DNA from: Monomorium pharaonis
Taxonomy: Eukaryota; Arthropoda; Insecta; Hymenoptera; Formicidae
Direction of reading: 5' to 3'
DNA length: 64,000 nucleotides
Assembly (NCBI RefSeq): GCF_013373865.1
Contig: NC_050472.1
Location: 26,993,190 to 27,057,189 of the forward strand
Below, one piece after another: positions 52,401 through 64,000 of this stretch. The notes under the pieces are model-generated. The model was not told the DNA's origin, searched no databases, and saw only the letters and a program-made list of their open reading frames with translations. The number at the start of each line of letters is the position of its first letter. Position 1 is the first letter of the stretch. Position numbers and translations under genes: made by a program.

Positions 52401-55365
52401 CGCAATATTTTATTATTTTTTACGTTGTACGAATACAATTTTCGAAGACGAAGTTTACCTTGGAGGTAGTAATTTTAATTTCGAGAATGTCACATCGGGG
52501 AAAATAACGAATCAATTTACACTTGGATTACAAACTATAATTTATCACGACGTCAACGAGGCGAGAAAAAATACTCGATAGTTAATTAAATGCGAGATGC
52601 CATGGTCTCTCGCGTATGTATCTGCCAACTGCCAATGTGCAGTCGTCCGGACTTTTACGATTGCGTGCTCATTATCACCGCGTATTCGGCCGTTACGCTG
52701 TCAACACACATATGCGCTGCACGTGGGGCCGACGCGATATGCATAGATAAGTGCGACCGAGTCAAATGATGACGCGTAGCGCGCGGTGGGAAACGCGACA
52801 TGCGATTTATAAACTTTTTATTCGTGGTTTATTTCGATTATCGTGCAAAACCGGTCGTCGAGATGAGATCTACCGCGTCTACTTTAATTACCGATAACTC
52901 GTTCTTTTCGACTGTTCATTAACGATGAATGTTCATAAACGGGAAATGAGATTGGAATAAAAGAGAAAATCTGTCGACTGAGGCCTTCATGTTCAAGCAA
53001 AGTAGCGTAGCGATATTGATGTCAACGAGATATTTTTTATTAAACGACGATAATATGATGTTAATTCTAGAATGCTATTCATGTTTTTCTTAATACTACT
53101 CTGGATGAACTGCATTTTTCCACATATAATTAAGAATTTCTTTTTAGATTCTTTTTCTATTTTATAGATAACAAGAGGTATTAGAATAATTGAACTAACA
53201 CTATTTTAAAAGAATCTTATTACATATTTTAAACTAAATTTAAACAAACAAAATTTAAACAAAAATTTAATAAAAATTGAACTTGAATTAACATTGGGGT
53301 GAAAATTTATCTGGAGTAGTACTCTAGGATTGAAATAAAATATCGAGACAACTTTCCAAATACAACATTTACTACTTTCTTGCTCTATTAATTAAACCTT
53401 TATCGAGACCAGCCTATCTTTTTGCATGCCATGTCGCGTCGTTTGTTTAGGCTTTGCAGATAGAGAAAAGGAAAAAATATGTGGAGAGATATAGAAAGCG
53501 CGACCGAGAGAAATATTATACGCATAGCCACACGTCGTCGTCGCAGTTGGGCACGAATTAATATCATTAGAATCGCTTATCACGACGCTCTTATCGCGCA
53601 GCGCGTAGTAAATTACCCACCTGGTTGATAGGGAGTCGCCGTGAAATACTGCACCTTCCCAATGATAATGCGGTGTCTTCTCTCTGCTCACAGATTTCAC
53701 CGGGTGGATTGGAGAAAATCGGGCGCGCCAGCTCTCTTCGTGTGGATCGGGCTATCGATCGAGAGCCGCATCAAGTATCAGCACTTCAAGTTCAACCCGA
53801 AGACGAGATAATAGGAGGCTACTGTTTTATTCAGTGGTGCACAATGCGACGCACCTCTTCACCAAACACTTCGCCGTTGATTGTTCGTCGACGCAAAGTC
53901 GCTATCGTAATGATACGTCGTAAGCGTATGTCAGCGCGTGCAAGCGCAATCGAATAATTTTTATGTAATGATTTCGCGGTAATCCCGTACACGGACGATG
54001 AGCGATCACCCATCCAATCGGCGACTCCAACGTTCGGGATTTAATCTCAATATTTATATAACGGGTAGTACAGAAACGTTCGAATATGTATTGCGCGAGG
54101 AGCGATTGCGTCTCTATCTCTCGCTGTGGTATATCTACCCTCGTCGTTCCGACCTACCTCAACGAGCGACCTACCACCACGATCCTCGATACTACGTTAA
54201 ATCTTCCGTGAGGCGCGCATATCGTACATGTATCACACTTTGACGCGCGTATCTCCCCGTTACAAATGTATACGTATAGATATAATAACGGAATTGTTGA
54301 GTCGCGAATTGATGCTCCTCCCCGTCGGAGGATGCGGCGCACATCAGCAGGACCACCGCCAACGTCCTCGTCGAGCTCGCGTCCTGTCGCGCGTTTCGCG
54401 CGCCGCAGGCCTTTCGTCGGGGATCGATTCTCTCGACGGAGAGGGCGGGAGGCGGCGCCGCGCGCGGAACACAGTGATCGGTCGCGACGCGCCTTTCCGA
54501 ATAAAATTAAGAGATCTCGCTCGCGGCTGTCTCGAAAGGTTGCGGACTTATCTCGCGCGATTCCTATAGCATGATAGTGCGCCGCACCGGACATGGCGAT
54601 CGCACCGGTCGCTCCCACCGGTAGCCCGTCAAAAACGTACGATCTGCTAACATTTTCACTAGTACAAGAGAAACAACACTGCCGCTGCGAATAACGCTGC
54701 TCGCCGCCCGCGCCGTCGACACGCCGCCTGCGCCGCGTATCGATTTGCGTCGCGACGCCCGACACGAGTCGTCGGTAGCGCCTTCGCCCCGACCAGAGTT
54801 CCCCCTGCGAATCATTAGCCCAATAATTACTAATGAGATGGCTCCTAAACTCTAAGAAGCCCCCTCTCGAATGATTCTGGCCGAGGGACTCTGTAAAATA
54901 TTTTGTGATTGTACTGAAGAAAATGTAAAAAAATATATATAAATTATTTGATAAAATAATTTGTGTATTGAAGAAATATTTTGTTTCTCATACTTAATAC
55001 ATATATTTAAATTGTGCATATTCAATCATCATCTAATCCTGTATATAAATGTAATTATTGTAAATGAATATCTATAATGAATATAAGTATAAAAGAGTAT
55101 ATATATTTTTTTATTTGCCTATAGTATTCATACAATAAGATGTATATATATATTTTTTTTAATGCCATTCGATAAGTCAATGTTCAAAAAAATTTAACTA
55201 AGGATTGCCTCCTGACCACTGATTGTTCTAAAAAGTTAATAAATGCATTCTACCGATTGATATTCTAAATTGGTCTACATTAACATTTATAGTTCATTAA
55301 AGTTCATGTTACAGTATCATTTGTTACATAATTGTAAAAACAGATAATCTCGTAGAAAAATTGTA
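49450..55365. other. Non-coding stretch upstream of the SV2-like gene
   Basis: 5.9 kb between the SV2-like start and the RNF113 stop, with no supportable coding exon. CpG-rich patches at about 51.6-51.9, 52.3-52.9 and 53.6-54.8 kb look like promoter or untranslated-exon territory. 50.5-50.8 kb is AT/TTTACA-rich and 54.9-55.3 kb is AT-rich 3'-UTR-like sequence. Open frames of 80-200 codons at 49.8, 53.6 and 54.2-54.8 kb have no recognisable content and overlap frames on the other strand. Confidence 0.5.
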
Positions 55366-56913
55366 TTAATCTTTATCGGAGTCTTCGCTTGCTGCGGTCT
55401 CCTTATCCTCTCCTTTGATTCGTGCGATAAGTTCTTTTGCAGGGTTAAAGGTGCCGTTAGTCTGAACATTGCAGACATAACACCGTGTACTTTTCCTGTA
55501 TTGCTCCAAAGCACATTTTTCACAAAAATAATGCTTGCACCTTAAAAAAAAAAAACAAATTAGTCATTGGAAACATATTACAAAACCATGAAAAAGTTGA
55601 CGATTAAAGGTATATTTTAAGAATCATACTTTGTAACAACGGGATCTGTGAAACTGTCTCTACAAATAAAACATTTAAATGGCAAGTTATCTTCATCGCT
55701 ATCAATCTCGTACTTTTTATCATCTTCGTCTCCACTGTCATTATATTCTCCGGTAGCAGCTTCTCTTTCCAATTGCCATCCTAATTTATAATCCGACCGA
55801 TCGTGTAAGAACTTACAGCTGTCTGTTTGACAAAAAGAAAATTATATTAATACTAATTATAAAAGTAATACAATTATATACTACAAAAAATAATTAAAAT
55901 ATTATGTTACATGCCTCCAAAACCACAGAAACCAGTTTCTTTATAGTCCTTGCATATGTCAGGTTGATAATCCCATCTCACTGTCGCTCTGAGATTGGAC
56001 GGCGCTCGAATTGGTCCCTTACGCACCATTCCACTGGATGCATTTCCAGCTGCTGTGTCCTTCTTTTTATAGTACTGTGCATAGTTGTTTAAACCCCTAT
56101 AAATTTTATCATCTTCTTTTCCCTCTAGTTCCTGATAATTAAGATAATTAAGATACAAATATATTACTAACTTTGCCTTTCTGAATAAATTGATTTCAAA
56201 CTTTGTCAATGTATTTGATAAGTTGCTCAAATATACCTCATTTATTTTCTGGGCCTTCTCAAATAGTGCCTGCGCATCCCTATCCTTCTCCGTTTCTGTC
56301 TGTAGAATAGCGGTCGCTCCTTGATCACTTGGGCCAGCTAGTAGAGCTGTTCTGTTGCTTTTGTACGACACAGTTATGTTGTCATCCTCGCTGTCGTCGC
56401 TGTTGCAACTGGTCCTCTGGTGCCTCCTCACGTTTGTCTGCAAAAACAGATATCAGACTATATCTTTATAACGTCGCACATGCAATGTATTCAGAATTCT
56501 TTTAATTGAATAAAGAATTGTTGATGCAGCTGTGTTTTCAAACAAGAAAGGTTATATATCAACACTGCAGCGCGGAAATATACTCACTCTTTGTATCATA
56601 GGATTATGCTCGTCCTGCCTCTTCTCCTTCTTAATCACCGTGGTCTCATCTTCGCTGCTATCTACGTAGAAATGAATACAAACGTTTATCCGCGCGATGT
56701 TTTTCTACACATAACCTAAAATTTCGGTTTGGCCAGACTTATCCGACAAGTAAGCGCGATGTCCAGATTATACTTAATAATACTTATTATTAATTACTCA
56801 CCATCGTTGCTATCCGCCTCTTTCCGCTTTCTCGTGGCATTACTGTGGATTTTACGTCTTTTAAATAGAAAGGTGCAATTCTTCTTCTCCGGCTCTTGCA
56901 CCGCGTCGTCCAT
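55366..56913 (-). CDS. RNF113A: RNF113A/CWC24-type zinc-finger RING protein
   Basis: A spliceosome-associated CCCH-RING protein (yeast Cwc24 family), also a ubiquitin ligase in animals. Six exons (56802-56913, 56588-56661, 56237-56437, 55915-56131, 55630-55822, 55366-55540) give 323 residues. A nuclear-type basic/acidic N-terminus is followed by the conserved DYQPDICKDYKETGFCGFG block. The CCCH finger (C-x8-C-x5-C-x3-H) lies at about 189-208 and a C3HC4 RING at about 252-289 (CFIC...CKHYFC..C...CYVC). The tail is acidic. Intron 4 must use a GC donor (GGAG then GCATGT) to keep the finger in frame. The gene is head-to-head with ORC4. Confidence 0.94.
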
Positions 56914-57686
56914 GTTTGTTTCGTAAACACTAGTAAACGCATGTAAACACTGTTACTCCGGCAGATTCAGTACTCTCGTCCACCGATCGGGAGATTTTTC
57001 TCTTCATTACTTTGCGTCGTTCTTCTCACTCATTGTTCCTCGCATCGCAAATACGCGGCTGAAAAATCCAGGCCCGACGACGCGCGTAAGTTCACACAAA
57101 AAATACATTTTCGGTGTCGTCTAACTGCTCAACTCTGCTCTCACGCGAGACAGTCGGGTTATGTCAGTTTCCCGACCGTGTCATTTACACATTATATTTT
57201 TAAACATTGCGCCTTGATTTTAGATAAAGAGTGAATGTAATTTTCATTATGATGTACTAACGTAATTATAGCACGTCCATGAGAATAAAGTGTGTGATAT
57301 TGAGTTATTGATTATTCTGAAGAGTAGAGCATTTAATGTGAATTATAATATATGAATAAATCTGTATATAATATAAATATGATATTATATATACAGAGTG
57401 TTTCTTATGGGTGTAATTTTAGAATTTAAGACACAAAAATAATAAAAGAGTTTGTACACACTATAGATTTTTGGCTCAGATATAAATAATTTTATTAATA
57501 TTGTAATGAGCAAGAAATAGACATTAATTTCTGTCCACAAGCTGTAGAACACTCTGTAAAAAAATATATATCATGTAACCGTTGTGATTTGTAATTGTCT
57601 TAAAAATAGTATTTTTAAAAATTTGACAAACTCCACCATTTACAGTTCTTTTCTGAAGTAATCTAACAATAAGACCACTAAGAACA
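56914..57686. promoter_or_regulatory. Shared RNF113/ORC4 divergent promoter interval
   Basis: 773 bp between two divergent start codons. CpG-containing sequence near RNF113 (56940-57180) changes to AT-rich sequence toward ORC4. A 163-bp MITE occupies 57394-57556, only 130 bp before the ORC4 ATG. Confidence 0.6.
57394..57556. mobile_element. Mariner-like MITE in the RNF113/ORC4 promoter
   Basis: The ends are CAGAGTGTTTC and GAACACTCTG, flanked by TA on both sides (57392-57393, 57557-57558). CAGRGTGTTTC termini with a TA duplication are typical of mariner-derived MITEs in insects. Confidence 0.75.
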
Positions 57687-59201
57687 ATGAGCAAGAAGAA
57701 AGATATGGCAATTGATTTTCAAGACAATATGATATTACTCACACGAAAATACTTAAAGCGTAAAATAATGTGCCCTGAAACAAAGTTCAGGCATCATGTC
57801 AATGAACGGTTGCATGTGCTGGATTTAGTGAAACGTACTATTGAGATAGGCGAAAGCAATTCTGCCTTGTTAGTTGGACCTAGAGGCAGCGGAAAAACAA
57901 CGGTAATAATTATCTTTTACGATAATGTAAAACAATGATTTGTTTTGTATTTTAATTAATAATAACTTATTTATATAATTCCAGCTTGTTAACAGTGTCT
58001 TGAAGGAATTGTCTGCTTTAAAAAGTTTTAAAGACAACGCGCTAATAGTGAATCTTCATGGACTAGTACACACTGACGATCGTTTGGCGCTTAAAGATCT
58101 AACTCGTCAGATGCAGTTGGAGAACGTTGTTGGCGACAAGGTTTTTGGCACATTTGCAGAAAATCTAAGCTTCCTTTTGGACTGTCTGAAATCTGGTGAC
58201 AAAAACCGCTCGAAACCGGTCGTCTTCGTACTCGACGAGTTTGATCTGTTTTGTGGACATCACAACCAAACATTGTTATACAATCTGTTTGACGTTGCTC
58301 AATCTGCACAGGTAAATGTTTAAACACAACAGGATAAAAAGGAGCGTAAGAGAATCATATAAATTTTAATATAGAAATGAATACTTTAATATAATTTTAC
58401 AGGTACCGATTTGCGTAATAGGGATAAGTTGTAGATTAGATGTCATGGATCTGCTGGAGAAGCGAGTCAAGTCGAGATTCTCGCATCGTCAAATATTTTT
58501 ATTTCCCGGCGACACGTCGTCCTCGGAACAACCAATGTCCGCGTTCGACGATCGTCTGGAACTCTTTCGGGACCTCCTCAGCTTACCTGACGATGAAAAT
58601 GTAAATAAAGTGGAGCAGCATTACGATGATTGTACAATAGATCCGCAATTCGGTTCCATGTGGAACGACTACATTAAGAGTTTAATCACCAATGTTACGA
58701 TGGTGAATTTACTCAAGAGGATGTATCATATTGATGTGAGCGAGAGGAGCTTTAGAAATTTTCTCGCGGTAGCTGTCTCGACGCTGTCGGAGAAGCATCA
58801 GAAGTTGGAAGTGAATGATTTTGTAGAGGCGAGTAAAATCTTTTCGGAGGACGATAAATTGTTGATACTCGAGGGATTGTCCATTTTAGAAATGTGTTTG
58901 GTACGTTTTTTGCAATTATTTTCTAAAATTATGTTCGATAGGAAAAAACTAATAATATTCCAATATTATTTTAGATAATTGCAATGAAACATGAAACGGA
59001 GATTTACGATGGCGAGCCGTTGAATTTTGAGGCGGTATACAATCGCTATATCAAGTTTGCAAACCAGAATTCCTCTATACAATCTGTCCAGAAACCAGTT
59101 ATCATGAAAGCTTTTGAGCATATCAAGGTAAGTAAGAAAAAGAGAGACACTTGAGTTGTCTTAAAAAAAACTTTTTTTTCATCTTTTCTGAAAAAATGGA
59201 T

Positions 59202-59247
<46 letters not shown>

Positions 59248-59422
59248 TTTTTTTTTATAGAACTTGGAGATCTTGCTGCCAGTTGGAAATACGAATACAA
59301 AGTTCGAAAAAGAATATCAATATTACAAATTTACATTGACATCGCAGCAAGTTATTGAGGCTGTGAAAAATTACCCAGGTCTTCCCACCGAAGTTTCTCA
59401 GTGGGCGGTAAGCAGTATATAA
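57687..59422 (+). CDS. ORC4: Origin recognition complex subunit 4
   Basis: An AAA+ subunit of ORC, which marks replication origins and loads MCM2-7. Five exons (57687-57902, 57985-58311, 58403-58900, 58975-59127, 59261-59422) give 451 residues. Walker A GPRGSGKTT lies at 64-72 and Walker B VVFVLDEFD at about 151-159. Sensor-region CVIGISCRLDVMDLLEKRVKSRF follows, and the C-terminal winged-helix region ends in YPGLPTEVSQWAVSSI, matching the family's C-terminus in position. Start ATG at 57687 (AACAATGAGC). All introns are phase 0. Intron 4 carries a (CA)n(TA)n tract just before its acceptor. Confidence 0.95.
59203..59247. repeat. (CA)n(TA)n compound microsatellite in ORC4 intron 4
   Basis: CA units are followed by TA units and then a T tract ending at the acceptor at 59260. 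The repeat replaces much of the usual branch-point region. Confidence 0.9.
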
Positions 59423-60495
59423 TAACGATATAGTTTCAAGTATTCAACCTGTTGTGTTCCATAAAAACTACACAGTAATTAATAAGTTTCTATTCACGTA
59501 GCGACGTATTTATAAACTGAAATTAGACATAGATATTTATTGCTCTAATAGAAGTAATATACTTGGAATAGTGTAGAAGTCGGTAGTGTGCTAATCCTTA
59601 GATACATTTTTATATGTTGAACATAATTATTAAGCTCATCTCCATACTCGTAATTAATGATTACTATGAAAACGAAATACTGTACGAAGAAAAATTACAA
59701 ATATGTGACATTTCATCGACATATTATGCCCTCCAGAAAATGTGTGATACTCTAGTCTTACATCTCTAGAATATTGCTATTCATTTATATATCAAATATT
59801 CAGTTAAAATTTCTAAATTTAATTTAGAAAATTTTTTAAAGTATCAATTACACATCATTTAGAATAAAAAAATTAAAAGACCACAAAAATACAATGAAAT
59901 TGTAAATATCTTCGATATGTATCAGTACAATATCCAAAAGGGAAAAGGAGGGAATGATATTTTGTGAATATATATTAAATATAACGGCCATCAGGAACAA
60001 TTCCTGCCTGCAATATACGAAGTAGAGTATCTGATATACACATTTTCGACATATGATAAATAATGGAAGAAGATGCATAAATATTTATCGAAATATTTTA
60101 TTTCCTGTAAGAACTCGTATTATCTTATCGAGTGTCATGAATGATTAGATAATTTATTCGACTGATATTTGTGCCACTGGTTAAGCATCGTGTTAAGATT
60201 CAGTTTGTCTGTGATCGATTTAACATGTCCATTTATCTCTGTGTCGTGTGTGCGCGTGCATGTGTGTCCGCGATCAATATTTATGTGTAAATGCGTAAAA
60301 AATCGAGTATTTATTAGGAAACTTATATCTTTCGTGCACACGCACACGCACACACATATCATTCGGACGTATTAGAATGTGAAGAAATTAGAATGTGTGC
60401 ACGTGTCTATGTTTATACATTTATAATAAATTTACATCTTTGACAAAGTATACAAGCGGCGAGATATTTCGTTGTGGATTAATTTTTTTCTCAAT
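59423..60495. other. AT-rich convergent spacer between ORC4 and Amt
   Basis: No coding content. A minus-strand AATAAA (TTTATT at 60310-60315) lies about 180 bases past the Amt stop. GT/CA-rich words occur around 60250-60360. Confidence 0.6.
60310..60315 (-). terminator. Possible Amt poly(A) signal
   Basis: AATAAA on the minus strand, about 180 bases downstream of the Amt stop codon. Confidence 0.35.
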
Positions 60496-63368
60496 CTAAT
60501 CTACCCAAGCAAATTGCAGCTTTGCTTCCGCGGTTATCGCCGAGTCCGCGATTGTCCTGACCTGGGAACTTTTTGTTACCAACTTTTTCGATGATTGACG
60601 TTTCTCAAACTTTGGAAGATTCACCAGTTTCTTTTTCCTTTGTTCACGTTGAGCAATGTATCTATCGTGACCTGTGTCAAAAACGCGTGTTATCACACAT
60701 ATCTTGGTATCTAGATTTCGAATAATTCTATCTTACCAGGATTCTGGCCTACAGTAGGTACGTTCCTCAGTTCCTTCTCCATAGTAAACGGTCGAAGCGC
60801 TGACATGGCACGACTTACACCTATCTGCGAATAAACATTTTAAATAAGTTAAATCGGCTATGATAAATCCAAACTGCTTGACAAATTAAGATATTAAAAT
60901 ATCGAATAAATTTGTACTTTTGAATGACGTATTCTGTGCTCTACAAGATCTGCTCCGAGTACTTCTTCATTAAGTGGCATTCTAATTGGTATTACTTTAT
61001 TTATAATCTACAAAAAGAAGATATCATCCTATAATATCTCTTACATATCATATATGAATATTTTTTGAGGATATAATAAAATAAGTTGTACAATACCCAT
61101 AGCAATATGATAGAGCTGATAAAACTCCAAACCGCTAAGCAAAGCACAGATAAACTTTGTACCCCTAATAGATACCAGCCGCCTCCTATAAGAATTCATA
61201 CGCTATACATGACTCGGAAGACAAAAGTTATGGTACATAAAATTATTCGTAGCGCGAACGAACCTTTAAACAATCCCTTCCTTCCGCTTGTAGTATCAAG
61301 AGGATATGGATCATCTGCGAACAAACCGATGGCGATAACTCCCCAAATGCCACTTGCGCCTATATTTCAAACGAACAAGCGAGTATTTATTATCACAATG
61401 GAGAGATATGAGGGTGAGATTAAAAAAAAAAATTTTACTCAACGTAAACGCACCGTGAGTGGCGGCTGCACCAACGGGATCGTCTATGTGAATTTTATCT
61501 AACGCTGGCATTGCGACACACGTGATAAAACCGCCTACCATCCCGACTACCATCGCCTCCCAGCCTCTGTATAGAAAACACCCACCTAATACAACGTAAA
61601 CGTTTAAAAATCGATTAAATTTTTTTCGTGTTTTTTAAATATTAATTAGAAACTTTACACCAGTCGCTGAACAATCAGCAATAAATTTTTTTTTTATATT
61701 AAAATAAGCCTTCAAAATAATACATTTCAAATTTAATTGATATTTTAAAAAAATCTAATCATATAGATTGATTAAAATCATTTTTATCTTATTGAAAATA
61801 TAATTATTAAGTTATTTATATTTGTTCATTGACTGGTGCAATTTCTTATTCGTTCATTAACTAGTGCAGTGTCTCTAAGCGTGTACCAGTAACTGCTACT
61901 AGCGCGCCAAGAACACCGTTTATCTGGCTAAGGATATCAATTCCATTCGGATTAGTTAAACTGAATCCCAAGCCAACCAGACCACCTCCCATACTGGCAA
62001 TCATCGTGGCGACAGCCGCCCGGGCGGCATACTGCCACCGTTGACCAGTTACCCCGTAAGTACTACCGCTGTTGAACGCTAACCAGCCCCACCTACGGTT
62101 CATAGTCCTTTTTATATGATGCGATTTACATTTTTGCATTCGACGTTGTGGCAATCTGCAACTATTTTACCATAACACGAACAATCCCATGATAGCATTG
62201 ACTGGAGATCCGAGCGGTAGAGGATCAATGCCGTTGTCATATCTGCCAATTCTGGGACCGAGCATGATAGCGCAAGCGAGAGCTGTACGAGGAGCAAACA
62301 ATTAATGCGTTTGTTTGAAATGTTAATTTATTGTTAATTATCTGACAGTCATTAAATACACTTGTGTATCTCTGATTACCTGAAACACCGCCGACAAGAT
62401 GCACCGGGCCTGAGCCAGCGATATCAACGACTCCCATACGATTCAGAAAACCATGATCACCCCATACCCACCCCGCTGGCATGCAGTACACGATAGTGTT
62501 CAAAAACGAGAAGATGCAGTACGCTTTAAAGTTACATCTAGAAATGGAAAATTATACAATGGCAACCCTGATGAAAAATTTTTCTCAAGATCTTTATACG
62601 AATTAGAACACTTTTCAGAAGTATTAGGAAAAACTACTTCTGAAGTATACCAATTTGTATAAAAAATTTGAGAAATTTTTCTAAAAAGTTATATAAAATT
62701 ATACTTCTTTTTTAATTCTAAGAAAACACCTCAAAAAACTTATTCTCGATATCACATTTGCGAAGATAAATACCGTTCTGCCATAGCACCACTAACGATG
62801 GTTGTCGAAGTGGTGGCAAAGCTCAATTGAAATATAAACGCGGCGCAAATGGAACCCATGTACTCGTCGTCGACGGGAGGATCTACGAATATACCTCCGA
62901 TTCCGATCAGAGGATTATTGGGTTCGCTCAAGCCAAAACTAAATCCGAATCCGAACATCCAGTAAGTTAGGCCACCGAGAACTATATCGACTACGTTTTT
63001 CATCATGATGTTGACCTCATTTTTTACAGATACACAACCAGACTCTAACATTCCGAAACCTATGGAGTTGGTAAGACAATCAACATATTACGCGCGAGTA
63101 AAGATAAAAGTGTGGTAAAATAAAGTTAGTAATAAGTACTTTGTACCTTGGTGAGAAAATAAAGAGTAATAAGTATCTTGATTAAACAAAAAAAGTAACT
63201 CGCATTTGTTTTTAAATTATACTAAGCATTACCTGTTTGCATTGTAAAAATCATGAAGGAGCTCGTAACGATCCAGTTACTATCTTCTTGCGTAAGATTA
63301 TACAATGAACTAATATATCTATCAACTGTAATGTTTGTGTCATTTTTCTCGAAATTCGCTGTTTCCAT
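60496..63368 (-). CDS. Amt: Ammonium transporter, Amt family
   Basis: A plasma-membrane ammonium channel/transporter of the Amt/MEP/Rh superfamily, with 11 predicted TM segments. Eleven exons (63233-63368, 62774-63059, 62380-62537, 62171-62282, 61887-62092, 61454-61585, 61264-61359, 61097-61185, 60918-61007, 60737-60824, 60496-60671) give 522 residues with consistent phases. The N-terminus has three N-glycosylation sequons (NDT, NIT, NLT), fitting an external N-terminus. Pore features: SGAMAER, the first His in DIAGSGPVHLVGG (about residue 187) and the second His in THGASGIWG (about 342), i.e. the twin-histidine pair. The cytosolic tail contains VLGADLVEHRI, the Amt C-terminal regulatory segment, then a basic extension. 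Intron 2 contains a foldback. Confidence 0.94.
62572..62695. repeat. Imperfect long hairpin in Amt intron 2
   Basis: The arms GAAAAATTTTTCTCAAGATC...TTCAGAAGTA and TACTTCTGAAGTATAC...GAGAAATTTTTC pair over about 50 bases around an 11-nt loop. It is a probable MITE remnant; a transcribed hairpin is possible. Confidence 0.6.
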
Positions 63369-64000
63369 GATGTCTAAACTGTTACTTTGTCACTAGAAAG
63401 AGTTCGACTGCTAATGCCTTCGTTCACATACATTGAGCGCGCACTTGGGACAAACAAATTAAAAATTTAAGGTGTACGGACAAAACAAGACTGGTATTGA
63501 TATTGATAGTAGACGTCAAGACTTCTGTCAGCAACTGATCAAACGGATCTTAAAAGGAGGCGGACCTTATTGAACCAAGAGAAAGATAATATCTAAAAGG
63601 AAGATTGGAAAAAATATTTAGTCGCGTTCTTGTTATGTTTTTAACTTTTTTTATTGGCCTGTTCAAGATATTACAGAAAATTTTTTCAATTTCATTTTAA
63701 AAAATTTCTCTTTGTTCATTAATGAAATCATGTCAAAATAATGTATAGTACATAACATTAATCTAGATTATTGAAAATTATATAATTTCATTATCTATGC
63801 TATGTATACTTCGAATTTATAATGCTGCACTAGTCTCGAGAAAAATATCATGATTATAAAATGTGCAATGGAACATAATATATGAGAATATTAGCGATGA
63901 TGTTTGACAATGCAAAGGTTTTTTTTTTGGTTTTTTTGTTTTAGTGGCCAAGCTAGACATTACATGATCACATATTTGCAAATGAGTTGTTCTTACGTCA
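63369..64000. other. Amt upstream region
   Basis: The first 200 bases upstream of the Amt ATG are mixed composition and probably contain its promoter. The rest is AT-rich with a T-rich run near 63920-63940. No gene seen. Confidence 0.45.

Noticed and set aside
54154..54765. 203-codon minus-strand frame
   Set aside because: It is GC-rich DNA with an equally long overlapping plus-strand frame, Arg-rich composition and no recognisable motif; probably promoter-type sequence.

Overview
This is a 64 kb piece of an insect nuclear genome. Every gene I can reconstruct has spliceosomal introns with GT-AG (twice GC-AG) boundaries. The proteins are metazoan, with insect-type family members such as an Amt ammonium transporter and a GhrA-like reductase. 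CpG is plentiful rather than depleted, GC-rich islands alternate with AT-rich DNA, and (GA)n/(CA)n tracts and short foldback transposons are common. That pattern fits Hymenoptera, and an ant is my best guess; the order-level call is an inference.

Nine multi-exon protein genes were rebuilt exon by exon, with reading phase checked at every junction. Left block (0-7.4 kb): MED8 (-, 3' end off the window) and SIRT5 (+) are divergent; SIRT5 and FAN1 (-) converge with interlocked 3' exons. FAN1 is followed by about 7 kb of non-coding DNA containing several MITEs. Next is Enhancer of polycomb (-, 15.4-21.0 kb, 10 coding exons, 909 aa), divergent from a GhrA-like D-2-hydroxyacid dehydrogenase (+, 22.8-24.7 kb). 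That gene converges on translin (-, 25.5-27.1 kb).

From 27.1 to 45.6 kb no coding gene can be supported. About 27.9-39.4 kb of it is a broad GC/CpG-rich block; the rest is AT-rich. An SV2-family membrane transporter (-) occupies 45.6-49.4 kb, with a candidate alternative first exon in its first intron. After another non-coding stretch (49.5-55.3 kb), RNF113/CWC24 (-) and ORC4 (+) form a head-to-head pair with a mariner-like MITE in the shared promoter. ORC4 converges on an ammonium transporter, Amt (-, 60.5-63.4 kb).

The genes are not an operon. The window is a gene-dense housekeeping neighbourhood (transcription, chromatin, replication origin, crosslink repair, splicing, metabolism) organised as alternating divergent and convergent pairs. 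The most interesting sequence observations are: a FAN1 with no N-terminal zinc finger but a textbook PCNA-binding motif at residues 3-10; the interdigitated SIRT5/FAN1 terminal exons; a possible alternative SV2 start exon; an 81-nt stopless intron in SV2; and a TTA-flanked MITE nested inside a TA-flanked element, with a relative of the inner MITE elsewhere in the window. I saw no clear evidence of a wholly new biological system.
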